Source: an uncultured Bacteroidia bacterium
GTDB taxonomy: Bacteria; Bacteroidota; Bacteroidia; Bacteroidales; UBA932
NCBI GenBank assembly: GCA_902780935.1
Contig: CACZHP010000026.1
Location: 1 to 44,321, forward strand
DNA: 44,321 bases
Reading direction: 5' to 3'
The translations under genes were made by a program, and so were the position numbers. The notes beneath the pieces are model-generated. The model was given only the letters and a program-made list of their open reading frames with translations, had not been told where the DNA came from and made no database searches. Positions 7,676 to 18,290 of the stretch are shown here, piece by piece (position 1 is the first letter of the stretch; every line of letters begins with the position of its first letter).

Positions 7676-10537
7676 TTATTTGTGCCAAATAACGTTTTCA
7701 GGGATTCTCTCGAACTTCTCCCCTTCCTGCGGCTTCCACGCCCAGAAGAGGGACTGTCCCTCGTAATCCTCGAGGTAGGTCAGACGGAACGGGTGCATGC
7801 CTTTCATCAGGGGGATGCGTCCGGTCGCCGTGTAGGCCGCATGGGAGCCGTCATTGTCAACGACAATCCGACCGTCAATCTCCAGAAGGGCGCCATCGTC
7901 GCTTCGCAGTGAGAAATCCCAGATCCCGTCCGAAGGGATGTCAATATATCCGGTGAATATATATCCGAAATGATCCTCGTCCGGAGCGTCCGTAATCGAA
8001 GGAGAGGGCATGACCCCGGATGACAAAGCCTTGCTCGCGCGAACGTCAGCCGTCTTTGAGAAGAGGCCGGTGTGGTAGGAGTACCTGCACCCTGCCGAAA
8101 GCCCGGAGACCTTGGCGGCGGGGACATTTATGGCGGGGACAGCGTGGATCCTCATCACCTCGCTCTCCGCCAGACCTTCCTTGAAGGCCTTCGCTGAGAG
8201 GACGAAGTCCCCGAATTTCTTGAAAGGAGCGGTGTACAGAGGCGAATTCCCGTCTGGGACGGTCCCGTCAAGGGTGTACCGGATCTCAGCCCCCTCAGTC
8301 CGACTCCGAAGGTCGATCACGAAGTCTCCCTCGTAGTATGTGGGGTCGGAGGGGACGTAAGGCATTGAGACCTGGTCCCCGGAAGTTAACGAATATGGGG
8401 CCTTAAGACCGTCGCGGTCGCTTACCGGATCCTTTGAGAGGGTGAAGGTGAGTTCGCCGCCTTCTTTAAGCTGCTCAAAGGTGACGAACAAGGCGTCCAA
8501 GGGCTCTCCGTTGTAGGTAACTGACTTGATGTAAGGATATTCCGGATGATCCGCTGTGATGACGAGTTCCTTCTCGAGATCCACCTGCAGGATGGCTTTC
8601 TTAAACAGCGGAGCCGAGAGGACGAACTCCCCGGTGCCGGGGCAGATAGGGTATATTCCCAAAGAAGACAGGACGTACCAGGCAGACATCTGGCCGCAGT
8701 CCTCGTTGCCGCTGATGCCCTCGGGAGTCGGGGAATACAGGTCCTGAAGCAACTGGCGCACAAGCTTCTGGGATTTGCAGGGCTGGCCGAGGAAATTGTA
8801 CAGATATGCCATGTTGTGGCTGGGCTCATTGCCGTGAGCATATTGCCCGACAAGCCCCGTCATGTCGCCGATGTCTGTCCCGGGATCCCTCTCGTCATAA
8901 GTAAATAGCGAGTCGAGTGCGGCCGTCATGGCTTCCTTGCCTCCCATAAGAGCGGTCAACCCGTAGAAATCGTGAGGTGCGAAGAACCGGTACTGCCATG
9001 GAATACCCTCAGTGTAGTCCCTCGAATCGCCGATCGGATTGAACCTCGGCATCCAGTTCCCTTCCGAGTTCCTGGCCCTCATGAAACCGGTGGAAGCGTC
9101 AAATATGGCTGTGTATCGCCTGGATCTGGCGTAATATTCCTTTGCGAGATCTTCCTTGCCGGCCAACTCCGCCATCCTGCCTATGCACCAGTCGTCATAG
9201 GCGAACTCAAGCGTCTTGGAGACCGACTCGGCCTGGATGTTGGCGGGGATGTATCCGAAGGCGTTGTAAGGATCGGAGCTGGCGTCGGTATTGGACGCTT
9301 TGACCATGGCCTCAAGGGCATCCTCGAAATCGAACGAGTGGAGATGAATCCAAGCGTCCGCCATCATGGAGACGGCATGGTAGCCAATCATGCACTCGGT
9401 GTCGGAGCTCGCCAGCGGCCACATGGGAAGTCTCCCGCCCTTGTCGGACATGTCCATGAGACTGGACACCATGTCACGGACCAGATTGTCGTTGATCAGG
9501 GTCATCAGAGGGTTCCAGCTCCGGAAAGTGTCCCACAAGGAAAGCGTGGAATAGAAAGCCCCGCCCTCGGGAACGGTGGCAATCTCCTGACGGAAATCCC
9601 GGTAACGGCCGTCCACATCATCACATCGGTTAGGGACTATCATTGTGTGGTAAAGAGCTGAGTAGAAATTGGTTCTATCCTCTTTGCTTCCCCCCTCTAC
9701 CTTTATGGCTCCGAGGGCCTCTGCCCAGGTATCGAAAGCCTCAGTGCGGATGGTGTCGAAATCCTTATCGCCAACCTCGGTCGCGAGATTACGCGCGGCA
9801 CCGTCAGTATCAACTTGTGAAAGTCCCACAGAAACAGTCATTTCCTTCGTCGTCTCAGGGAAGGTGAGAAGCATCCTGTCTCCTTCAAGCTTTTCAGCCG
9901 AAGAGAAAGGGACCGAGAAAACGGCATTGAAATAAATCTGCCTGTCAGGAGCCCAACCGCTGACATGACGGCCTCCCTTGACAACAGAATCTCCCTCCAT
10001 GTCCATGAATATCCGGTCAGGATGGGTTTCCCCGATATTATAGGCCGCATCAATCAGGATATGGCGTTCCCCTTCTCCCTTGAACGTGTAGCGATGGACT
10101 CCGGCTCTGGTGGTAGCGGTCAGTTCCACTGTAAGGCCAGCTTCCGGGAAGTCCACCTTGTAGTACCCGGGACAGGCTTTCTCATCGTCATGAGAGAATG
10201 GCAGGCTTATGGGAATATCTTTCCCGATGAAAGGAAGGAAAAGGAAATCACCGAGATCCGCACAACCGGTACCGCTGATGTGGGTGTGCGAGAAACCAAG
10301 GATGGAAGCATCACTATAGTGGTAGCCAGAACATCCGTCCCAAGTCCTGTTCCTGGTGTCAGGGCTCAACTGGACCATCCCGAAAGGGGTGGTGGCACCG
10401 GGATATGTATGACCATGAAAACCGGTCCCGACAAAGGGGTCCGCATACGAGACAATATTTGTCTCAGAAGTTCTAGAGCATGCCGCTAAAGCGACAGATA
10501 AAACGAGGAACAGGGATGATCGGATAATTGGTCTCAA
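7676..10537 (-). CDS. GH92 alpha-mannosidase lipoprotein with chitobiase-C-like and PA14 domains
   Basis: The GH92 catalytic region spans about residues 30-700: DPFVGTG, HTYPGATTPFGMVQ, GFSHTHISGTG, GNEPSHNMAYLYN and GNEDCGQMSAWYVLSSLG. GH92 enzymes are calcium-dependent exo-alpha-mannosidases. After it come a CHB_HEX_C-like Ig domain (EIRYTLDGTVPDGNSPLY) and a C-terminal PA14-like domain (GIWDFSLRSDDGALLEIDG), both probably carbohydrate-binding. No in-frame ATG precedes the signal. TTG at 10537 gives a clean lipoprotein signal (RPIIRSSLF to LAACS), and a promoter sits just upstream; a GTG at 10618 would add a second hydrophobic segment and is less likely. First gene of a five-gene operon. 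Confidence 0.92.
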   Translation of the reverse strand: MRPIIRSSLFLVLSVALAACSRTSETNIVSYADPFVGTGFHGHTYPGATTPFGMVQLSPDTRNRTWDGCSGYHYSDASILGFSHTHISGTGCADLGDFLFLPFIGKDIPISLPFSHDDEKACPGYYKVDFPEAGLTVELTATTRAGVHRYTFKGEGERHILIDAAYNIGETHPDRIFMDMEGDSVVKGGRHVSGWAPDRQIYFNAVFSVPFSSAEKLEGDRMLLTFPETTKEMTVSVGLSQVDTDGAARNLATEVGDKDFDTIRTEAFDTWAEALGAIKVEGGSKEDRTNFYSALYHTMIVPNRCDDVDGRYRDFRQEIATVPEGGAFYSTLSLWDTFRSWNPLMTLINDNLVRDMVSSLMDMSDKGGRLPMWPLASSDTECMIGYHAVSMMADAWIHLHSFDFEDALEAMVKASNTDASSDPYNAFGYIPANIQAESVSKTLEFAYDDWCIGRMAELAGKEDLAKEYYARSRRYTAIFDASTGFMRARNSEGNWMPRFNPIGDSRDYTEGIPWQYRFFAPHDFYGLTALMGGKEAMTAALDSLFTYDERDPGTDIGDMTGLVGQYAHGNEPSHNMAYLYNFLGQPCKSQKLVRQLLQDLYSPTPEGISGNEDCGQMSAWYVLSSLGIYPICPGTGEFVLSAPLFKKAILQVDLEKELVITADHPEYPYIKSVTYNGEPLDALFVTFEQLKEGGELTFTLSKDPVSDRDGLKAPYSLTSGDQVSMPYVPSDPTYYEGDFVIDLRSRTEGAEIRYTLDGTVPDGNSPLYTAPFKKFGDFVLSAKAFKEGLAESEVMRIHAVPAINVPAAKVSGLSAGCRYSYHTGLFSKTADVRASKALSSGVMPSPSITDAPDEDHFGYIFTGYIDIPSDGIWDFSLRSDDGALLEIDGRIVVDNDGSHAAYTATGRIPLMKGMHPFRLTYLEDYEGQSLFWAWKPQEGEKFERIPENVIWHK

Positions 10538-10563
10538 AACTTTAGCATTATAATGGTAGATAG

Positions 10564-10571
10564 CAAAGATA
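10564..10571 (-). promoter_or_regulatory. Probable promoter -7 element of the GH92 operon
   Basis: Minus-strand TATCTTTG matches TAnnTTTG and lies 26 bases upstream of the TTG start at 10537. Its position inside the longer open frame argues against the GTG start at 10618. The -33 element is unclear. Confidence 0.5.
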
Positions 10572-10631
10572 ACCAAAGCAGAGACAATTAACGGGACAAA
10601 ACCGCTATCCTGCACCACAAATCACGCAAGA

Positions 10632-13232
10632 CTAACGCTTCTTTTTCAAGGCGGCCGCTTCCTTCCGGGCTTTCTTTTTTTCGTAACGGGCTTTGTAACG
10701 CTCGAGGAACTTCTGTTCCCTGGCGTCAGTCTTTGCTTTCGCGGCCTTCATCTTCTCAAATTTGACACGCTGCCTCTCGGCGTTCTTCTCCGCCTTCCTG
10801 GCGGCTTTCTCCGCGTCTTTGGCGTCAAGAGCGGCCCATCTGGCCTCTTTCTTCGCGGCCCTGGCCTGGCGCAGGCTGTCCTGGGCAGCCTTCTTGGCTT
10901 CCCTCTGAGCCTTCTTCTGGGCCTGCTCAGCCTCCAAATCGGCGGTCAAGGCCTTTCTGAGAGAATCCATCCTCGCAATCCTCAACGAATCAGCCAAGGC
11001 CTTTGCCCTTGACAAGGAATCAGCGACTGCAAGCGAATCCGAGACCGCGGCGCCTAAGGAATCAAGCGGCGCCGAAAGAGCTGCAAGCGAATCTACCTGA
11101 GCGGCTGGAGCCTGTTTCGCATCCTTCGCATCCTTTGCCGGTTGCACGGCGGCCTCCGCCTTATCCCCTTCACCGCCAGCGGCTTCCGCATTTCCGGCGG
11201 CTTCCTCATCTGAGACAGCTTCCTCGGCCGCCTGCTCTTCAAGAGCCTCCTGGGCCTTCCTGAGCTCCTCCATCGCCTGGCGCTCCGCCTCACGAGCCTG
11301 TTTCAGGGAATCGGCGCTGGCGAGCATCTTGTTGATATTCGCTATATGACCAGGAAAATATTTCTCGGTCTGCAGGAACTTGGCTCGGGGGACGGCCTCG
11401 TACCTGCCCCTCTCGGTCTTCCTCGGAGTGTACACCACGACATCCTCCGGCCCTTTAGGACGTTTTTCCGGCTGCCATTCGAAGCCCTTGAGAATCCTCT
11501 CGTCTTTCTTCAGCTGGACCGCGGGATAGGCGTCACTCTTGACTTCCTCATAATAGACCAGGTCATTGATATTCCCGTTCAGGAACGACGCTGAAAGCAT
11601 CTTCGACTCGAACTTGTTGACCGTGGCGAAAGCGCCCTTCTCCTCCAGGAAGAAAAGTCCGGAAGCGCCTCCCATGGAGTCGAATCGACGGAGTGCCCCT
11701 GTCGAGTCAAAGAAGGCCATCATCTCGGTTCCCCTTATCTGGTCGAAACAGATGGAATCCTCCTGGACAATTATGAAGGCGTTGGACATCAGGCTCGCCT
11801 TGTCCAGAGCCTTGTTCTTCAAGACGACCGTTATACTGTCGGCGGAATACTGGCGGCGGACCTCGTTCCAGACAATCGGTGAGCGGTAGAGCCTCACCAA
11901 AGAGTCAAGATCGTTGTAAACGAGGGAGTCGCACACGACCTGCATGTCCTTTCGGAACACCTTTACATTCCTCAGTCCCAACAGGAAACCTATCTTGGTG
12001 GAGTCAGGAGGGCCGGCCTCAAGGGAATCGACCTTCGGCTCTGGCGGATCGGGGACCTGGAGAACCGGAACCGGCCCGGAAAAAGGCCCGCTCTTCGGCC
12101 TGGCACCTCTCCGGTTCGGATCTTCCTCTTCCATCTTCTTCTTAGCCTCCTCAGCAGCGGAAACAGCTGCTTCATAAGCGTTTCGCCTGTACTCCATCAC
12201 GGGATCGATGGCCAGGTCTTCCAGACGTTTCTTGGACTTGTTCAACTCATTCTCGGACACGTCGCACCGGGGTAAAGCCCAATAAAGGAGCTCGTCTCCA
12301 CGGACATACACAGTGTCCTTGGTGCCTTCCTGCTCGAAAACGGCGATGACCGACGGATCCCTGAGCATCCTGATACGTTCCAGGGAGTCAATGTATTGCA
12401 TGTAACCTGCGACGGCCGCTACGTTGCGGGTAGTGTCGAGAAGCTCGACATTGCCGAACATCTCGGCATTATTGAAAGCCCGGTCGTAGACCAAGGTATC
12501 GGACCAAGCCTCCTGGTTCCTTGTCAAGAGATGCACGTTCCGGGTGAAATTGAAAAGCTCCGCCTTCTTGTCATAGGAGCCGGAGTTAGCGGACAACATA
12601 TTCTCTCCCCTCCAGGCATGCGTGCCTGTACCAAATATGGCCACCGAAGTCTCTGTGTTGAAGTCCAGGTCGTCCGTCTTGACAAACACCGAGTCAGTGT
12701 ACATGTTGACATCCCGGTAGAAACGGAAAGTCTTCGACTTGGCGTCATAACGGCCCACGTCACTCTCGATGATCTGGCCGTCTTTGTCCCTGAAAGAACC
12801 GCCGTTACGGAACACGGCCACACTGTCACTGGTGTTGTAGTCCAGATTCATGGTCCGCAAGGTATTCCTGTCCTTGTCCTGAAGCTGGACCAGGGATCCC
12901 CGGAACTCAGCCAGGCTGGCGCCGATGTAATAATCCAGATTATCACTCGTCAGGACGGTCTGGTTCTGGAGGATACGGACATGACCGATGGCCTTGATGA
13001 CATTGGCATCGACATCCCACAGGGCTGTGTCGCAGACCAGTTTGGTGGCGTTGTGCTCGAAGCGGGCGTTCCCGATGGCTTTCCTGAAACTATGGCCGTC
13101 AACATCCTCCTGAAGCAGCTTCTCGCACCCGAGAAGCCGGACAAGGCTGTCTTTTCCATCCTGGAACTGGGCCTGGGCGGCCAGCGGGAGAAGGAAAAGA
13201 AGGACTGAATATGCTAGACGGCGGAAAGACAT
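10632..13232 (-). CDS. OstA-like (LptA/LptD N-domain-like) envelope protein with long charged tail
   Basis: The 866-residue protein has a signal peptide (MSFRRLAYSVLLFLLPLAAQAQ) followed by repeated beta-jellyroll OstA units (about residues 30-300 and 400-560), with phrases such as NATKLVCDTALWD, TSDNLDYY and VCDSLVYND that mark the LptA/OstA fold. In Gram-negatives this fold carries LPS through the periplasm. The last ~240 residues are unlike the OstA core: Ala, Glu, Asp, Ser and Lys-rich with DSL repeats, ending in a strongly basic helical stretch (EKKKARKEAAALKKKR). The gene starts 4 bases after surA and is the last of the guaB operon. No beta-barrel domain follows, so it is not a full LptD. 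Confidence 0.85.
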   Translation of the reverse strand: MSFRRLAYSVLLFLLPLAAQAQFQDGKDSLVRLLGCEKLLQEDVDGHSFRKAIGNARFEHNATKLVCDTALWDVDANVIKAIGHVRILQNQTVLTSDNLDYYIGASLAEFRGSLVQLQDKDRNTLRTMNLDYNTSDSVAVFRNGGSFRDKDGQIIESDVGRYDAKSKTFRFYRDVNMYTDSVFVKTDDLDFNTETSVAIFGTGTHAWRGENMLSANSGSYDKKAELFNFTRNVHLLTRNQEAWSDTLVYDRAFNNAEMFGNVELLDTTRNVAAVAGYMQYIDSLERIRMLRDPSVIAVFEQEGTKDTVYVRGDELLYWALPRCDVSENELNKSKKRLEDLAIDPVMEYRRNAYEAAVSAAEEAKKKMEEEDPNRRGARPKSGPFSGPVPVLQVPDPPEPKVDSLEAGPPDSTKIGFLLGLRNVKVFRKDMQVVCDSLVYNDLDSLVRLYRSPIVWNEVRRQYSADSITVVLKNKALDKASLMSNAFIIVQEDSICFDQIRGTEMMAFFDSTGALRRFDSMGGASGLFFLEEKGAFATVNKFESKMLSASFLNGNINDLVYYEEVKSDAYPAVQLKKDERILKGFEWQPEKRPKGPEDVVVYTPRKTERGRYEAVPRAKFLQTEKYFPGHIANINKMLASADSLKQAREAERQAMEELRKAQEALEEQAAEEAVSDEEAAGNAEAAGGEGDKAEAAVQPAKDAKDAKQAPAAQVDSLAALSAPLDSLGAAVSDSLAVADSLSRAKALADSLRIARMDSLRKALTADLEAEQAQKKAQREAKKAAQDSLRQARAAKKEARWAALDAKDAEKAARKAEKNAERQRVKFEKMKAAKAKTDAREQKFLERYKARYEKKKARKEAAALKKKR

Positions 13233-13236
13233 CGTA

Positions 13237-14628
13237 TTACTCGCTGAACTTCGAAGCCCACGAGGAGCGGCGGAACTCGCAGTCCTTGAACAGGGGGTCG
13301 ATGACTATCCTGGTGTCTTTGATTTTCTTCTCCAGGAACTTGTCGATAGCCTCCTGCTGCTTCTCGCGCCTCACCTCTTCCTGAAGCTGGGAGAAATCAG
13401 ATTCGAAGGTGGCGGTGTGGGCAGGTATTATCTTGTCCACACGGATGATCTTATAGTTGGTCTTTCCGACCACGAAATCCTTGAACTGATCCTGGCGGCC
13501 GTCGTTGTCCGTCGATTCAACCGGCTGGGAGATCTCACCCTCTTTCAAGTCCTTGATGGCTTTGTAGTCCTCCGGTTTGAGCTGGTCGATCTCGAAATAC
13601 GCCGAGCCGGTATTCGGATCCGCCATCTGGCCTCCGTTAGTCCGGGTGGGAGCGTCCTGCGAGTAGAAATTCGCCGCCATCTTGAAAGTCACCGCACCGT
13701 TAAGAATCTCCGTGCGGAGGCTGTCCAAAGTCTTGAAAGCCTTCTCTTTGTCAGCAGAGGTGTAATGCGGCTTCATAAGGATGTGGCGAGCGTTGAACAT
13801 GTCCCCCTTCTTCTCAAGGACTTCGATGATATGGAACCCGTCGGGAGTCTCGACTATCTGCGAGATCACTCCGGGCTTCAAAGCCATTGCGGCATCCGAG
13901 AAGGCCGGCCAGTAAATTGATTTCGAAGCCATGCCGAGCTCTCCTCCCCTCCTGGCGTTACTCGGATCCTCCGAATACATCCTGGCCAGAGTCGAGAACT
14001 TCTCCCCGTTGATGATCCTTTCCCGGAGCTCCAGAAGTTTCTCGCGCACAGCGAGATTGGCGGCCTCCCGGTCCGGATAGAGGCAGATCTGGCTGAGCTG
14101 GTACTTTATAGGGATAATGGGAAGGTTCTTGGCGTCAACCGTGTCCATATATTCCTTGACATCATAAGGAGTCATGTCAGGAACCTTCTTGATGATCTCC
14201 TGCTGCTCCTGCTGCGTGAGGCTCATGTCCTCATACTGCTTCCTCCAATCCTCACGGAGGCGGTACAACGGCTTCCCGAAATACTGCTCCAACTGTTCCT
14301 GGCCACCCAGGATAGTCATGGTCTGGTCAATCCTCTGGGAAAGCATCGCCTCGACATTGTCCTGTTTGACAGTCAAAGAGTCGATCCTCGCCTGCATAAG
14401 CAAGAGTTTGGACTCGAGCATGGACTCCAGCAGCTCGCAACGAACATTCTTGTCCGAGCTCAAGCCCTGGGCTCCCCTCTCCTTGACTGAAGCCTCGATG
14501 TCCGAGATAAGAATCACCTCATTGCCGACGACCGCAACCGATTTGTCTATGACGTTGTACTTCTGGGCGAAAAGACCCGCGCCAGAGGCGAGGATCGCCA
14601 GCAGGGTGACTATTGTTTTCTTTGTCAT
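13237..14628 (-). CDS. SurA-like periplasmic peptidylprolyl isomerase/chaperone
   Basis: The 463-residue protein has a signal peptide ending near GLFAQ, an N-terminal SurA-like helical domain (VAVVGNEVILISDIEASV, about residues 28-165) and two parvulin (PpiC) domains: one with FSTLARMYSEDPSNARRGGELG (about 170-270) and one with NARHILMKPHY and TNGGQM (about 275-395). SurA escorts outer-membrane beta-barrel proteins through the periplasm. Its gene overlaps the upstream PpiC-like lipoprotein by four bases (ATGA) and precedes the OstA-like gene, which supports a role in outer-membrane assembly. Confidence 0.9.
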   Translation of the reverse strand: MTKKTIVTLLAILASGAGLFAQKYNVIDKSVAVVGNEVILISDIEASVKERGAQGLSSDKNVRCELLESMLESKLLLMQARIDSLTVKQDNVEAMLSQRIDQTMTILGGQEQLEQYFGKPLYRLREDWRKQYEDMSLTQQEQQEIIKKVPDMTPYDVKEYMDTVDAKNLPIIPIKYQLSQICLYPDREAANLAVREKLLELRERIINGEKFSTLARMYSEDPSNARRGGELGMASKSIYWPAFSDAAMALKPGVISQIVETPDGFHIIEVLEKKGDMFNARHILMKPHYTSADKEKAFKTLDSLRTEILNGAVTFKMAANFYSQDAPTRTNGGQMADPNTGSAYFEIDQLKPEDYKAIKDLKEGEISQPVESTDNDGRQDQFKDFVVGKTNYKIIRVDKIIPAHTATFESDFSQLQEEVRREKQQEAIDKFLEKKIKDTRIVIDPLFKDCEFRRSSWASKFSE

Positions 14629-15488
14629 TTCTTAGAGTAGATTTCAAATTTCTCTTTGGCCTTGGCGTCTTCTATCAAGTCTTGTTCCAAAGTCGTGAGA
14701 AGCTTGTGCTTTCTCCCGCTTATAATGATATCCTTTATCCTGTCCTCACAGAACTCCACGGGAGGGACTTCGCCGGCCTTTACCATGTCAGCTATAAAAG
14801 CCACGAGAAGGAAACCGTCACCATCCTTGATCTCGATGAACTTTCCGTTCTTCTTTGAAAGCATCTCGATATAGTCCACACCGAAATCCCCGGCAAGGGT
14901 GGCGGCATCGATCCAGGTGTCCGAAAGATCGGCGTAGCGCTGGGCGGAATTGAAAGCGAGGCTGTCAGCTGCGATCACGTCCGCTACATCATCCGAAGAC
15001 ATCAACTTCTTGATTTTCTGCAGGTTCGGTGAGTCCTCGGATATTTTCATAAACCGGGCTTTGACGATGGGCCTCTCCAGCTTGAAATTATCCTTATGGG
15101 CCTCGAAATACTCATCCACCTCTTTCGGGGAAACGGTCGTGTCGAGCCGCTCGGAGATGAACCTCTGCTCGAATCGGTACCTCAGGAGAGACTGCCTATA
15201 GTCCTCAAGCTCCTTGGAGACATCCTTCTCCTCCTTGCTGAGTTTCTGCTCGGCGATGTCCTGGAAAGCCTTCCCGGTCGCCCAGGAGTTGATGTAGAGA
15301 TTAACCAGATTGAGGCTGTCCTCGGGACTGATCCCGTTCGGGATGACCTTCTCGAGCTCGGACAGGTACAGCTTATGATCCCCCAGTTTCGCGACCACCT
15401 CCCCGTCGTGGATGAACGACTGGAAAGCCTTGCAAGAGGGAAGCAGCGCCGCGAAGATGACGACGAATATGGGGAACCTCCTGGCCAT
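14625..15488 (-). CDS. SurA N-domain/PpiC-related lipoprotein
   Basis: ATG at 15488 is preferred over an in-frame TTG at 15491. The 287-residue protein has a lipoprotein-type signal (IFAALLPSCKAF) and then VVAKLGDHKLYLSELEKVIP, the opening of SurA/PpiC chaperone domains. A helical middle contains SPKEVDEYFEAHKDNFKL, typical of the SurA N-domain; no complete parvulin active-site signature is evident. It lies between guaB (3 bases apart) and surA (4-base overlap), so it probably acts with SurA on outer-membrane protein folding, as a chaperone rather than a proven isomerase. Confidence 0.75.
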   Translation of the reverse strand: MARRFPIFVVIFAALLPSCKAFQSFIHDGEVVAKLGDHKLYLSELEKVIPNGISPEDSLNLVNLYINSWATGKAFQDIAEQKLSKEEKDVSKELEDYRQSLLRYRFEQRFISERLDTTVSPKEVDEYFEAHKDNFKLERPIVKARFMKISEDSPNLQKIKKLMSSDDVADVIAADSLAFNSAQRYADLSDTWIDAATLAGDFGVDYIEMLSKKNGKFIEIKDGDGFLLVAFIADMVKAGEVPPVEFCEDRIKDIIISGRKHKLLTTLEQDLIEDAKAKEKFEIYSKK

Positions 15489-15491
15489 CAA

Positions 15492-17011
<1,520 letters not shown>

Positions 17012-17031
17012 AACGGCTACCAACTTGACGT

Positions 17032-17150
17032 GCCGTGATTGCTATTCGATTAGTATTCAGCTATTTCCCGAAATGAGCTTCTTCGGGACGGAGAGCTCAG
17101 ATACAGAACAGCCTGATTATCAACCGATGAAGCTCCACCGCCTGACAATT
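17032..17150. repeat. 119-bp intergenic repeat, copy 1
   Basis: Reverse complement of 19436-19554 with about 106 of 119 positions equal by eye, and related to 28470-28563. A 43-base stretch (GAAGAAGCTC through CGAATAG on the minus strand) is identical between copies 1 and 2. It lies upstream of the guaB promoter. No reading frame or known RNA family was recognised. Confidence 0.85.
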
Positions 17151-17236
17151 AATGAGTTACGGAATTGAACTGGGAAACTGTGGTTTTTCAAGCGGATTAT
17201 TCGTAAATTGCGGCAGATAAAAAGAATTGAAAAACT

Positions 17237-18220
17237 TCAAAAGAGGAGAATGGAATGAGGCCCAGATAACCGTCCCTGCCAGGTGTTCCGTTCCTCGAGG
17301 CGTTTGTCAAGAAGTTTCAGGATCCCGTCGTTGCGGATCAGTCCCCAGGGCGTTTCCCTCACGAAACGGGGAGGAACCTCACCGGCAACCCGCTCGATGC
17401 AAAGGTCCGGGCGCAAGCGCTCAAGGATGTCAATGACAAGGTCCATATAATCATCCAGCCCGAGGCGTAGAAACTCTTCCGGCCGGGTCGCATATTCCTT
17501 CTCCATCCTTGTCCCTTTGACGATCTGCAACTGGTGGAACTTGACGGATGTCAGCGGGAGTGAGGAGATCGTCTCGCATTGATCCATAAGCATTTCCCTG
17601 GTCTCTCCGGGCAGTCCGAGGATGAAATGAGCCACGACATCTATGCCCCTTGACGCAGTCATCTCAACCGCTCTGCGGGCGGTCTCGAAATCGTGCCCCC
17701 GATTAATCCGCCTGAGAGTCTCATCGTAGCACGACTCGATTCCATATTCCACGACTATGACAGGAGGCTTCGAATCGGCGGCAAAACCCCCGTCGCATAA
17801 AGAAGCGAGGTAGTCGAGCTTCGCCTCATCGACGCAGTCGGGCCTTGTGCCGATCACGAGGCCTACGATCGAAGGATGCGAAAGCGCCTCCCCATAAAGA
17901 GCCTTAAGCCTCTCCAGAGGAGCGTATGTGTTTGAATATGCCTGGAAATAAGCGAGATAGTGCTTCACCTTAGGGTAGCGCCTCCGATGGAATTCAATTC
18001 CCTCGTCAATCTGCTGGGCGATGGATTTCCCAGGTGTGCTGTAGCCGGGATGGAAGGCGGCGTTGTCGCAATATGAGCAGCCTCCGGTCCCGATCGTGCC
18101 GTCGCGGTTGGGGCAGCTGAAACCAGCGTCTATCACCAGCTTCTGCAGCCGCTCGCCATACAGGCGGCGGTACCGGCCAGCGGAAGTGTTGTATCTTTTG
18201 CCTTCAGGAAAGTCGAACAT
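17237..18220 (-). CDS. TIGR01212/YhcC family radical SAM protein
   Basis: The 327-residue protein carries the YhcC-type cysteine cluster CPNRDGTIGTGGCSYC (about residues 36-51), where the three cysteines should bind the [4Fe-4S] cluster that cleaves S-adenosylmethionine. Other family blocks are YFQAYSNTYAP, IGTRPDC, VVEYGIES, VVAHFILGLPGE and SVKFHQLQIVKGT. The function of the family is not well established; it is a cytoplasmic radical enzyme. It is transcribed divergently from the NlpC/P60 gene, with 70 bases between starts. The minus strand has TATCTTTA and the plus strand TATCTTAG as overlapping -7 candidates. Confidence 0.92.
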   Translation of the reverse strand: MFDFPEGKRYNTSAGRYRRLYGERLQKLVIDAGFSCPNRDGTIGTGGCSYCDNAAFHPGYSTPGKSIAQQIDEGIEFHRRRYPKVKHYLAYFQAYSNTYAPLERLKALYGEALSHPSIVGLVIGTRPDCVDEAKLDYLASLCDGGFAADSKPPVIVVEYGIESCYDETLRRINRGHDFETARRAVEMTASRGIDVVAHFILGLPGETREMLMDQCETISSLPLTSVKFHQLQIVKGTRMEKEYATRPEEFLRLGLDDYMDLVIDILERLRPDLCIERVAGEVPPRFVRETPWGLIRNDGILKLLDKRLEERNTWQGRLSGPHSILLF

Positions 18221-18290
18221 GTCTAATTGGTCCTGGACTGTAAAGATAATCCAAAATTCATTATCTTAGCGACAAAGTAATGATCCAGCC

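Noticed and set aside
11003-11263. Pro/Arg-rich plus-strand frames opposite the OstA tail
   Set aside because: Low-complexity mirror of the Ala/Glu-rich tail; no independent support.
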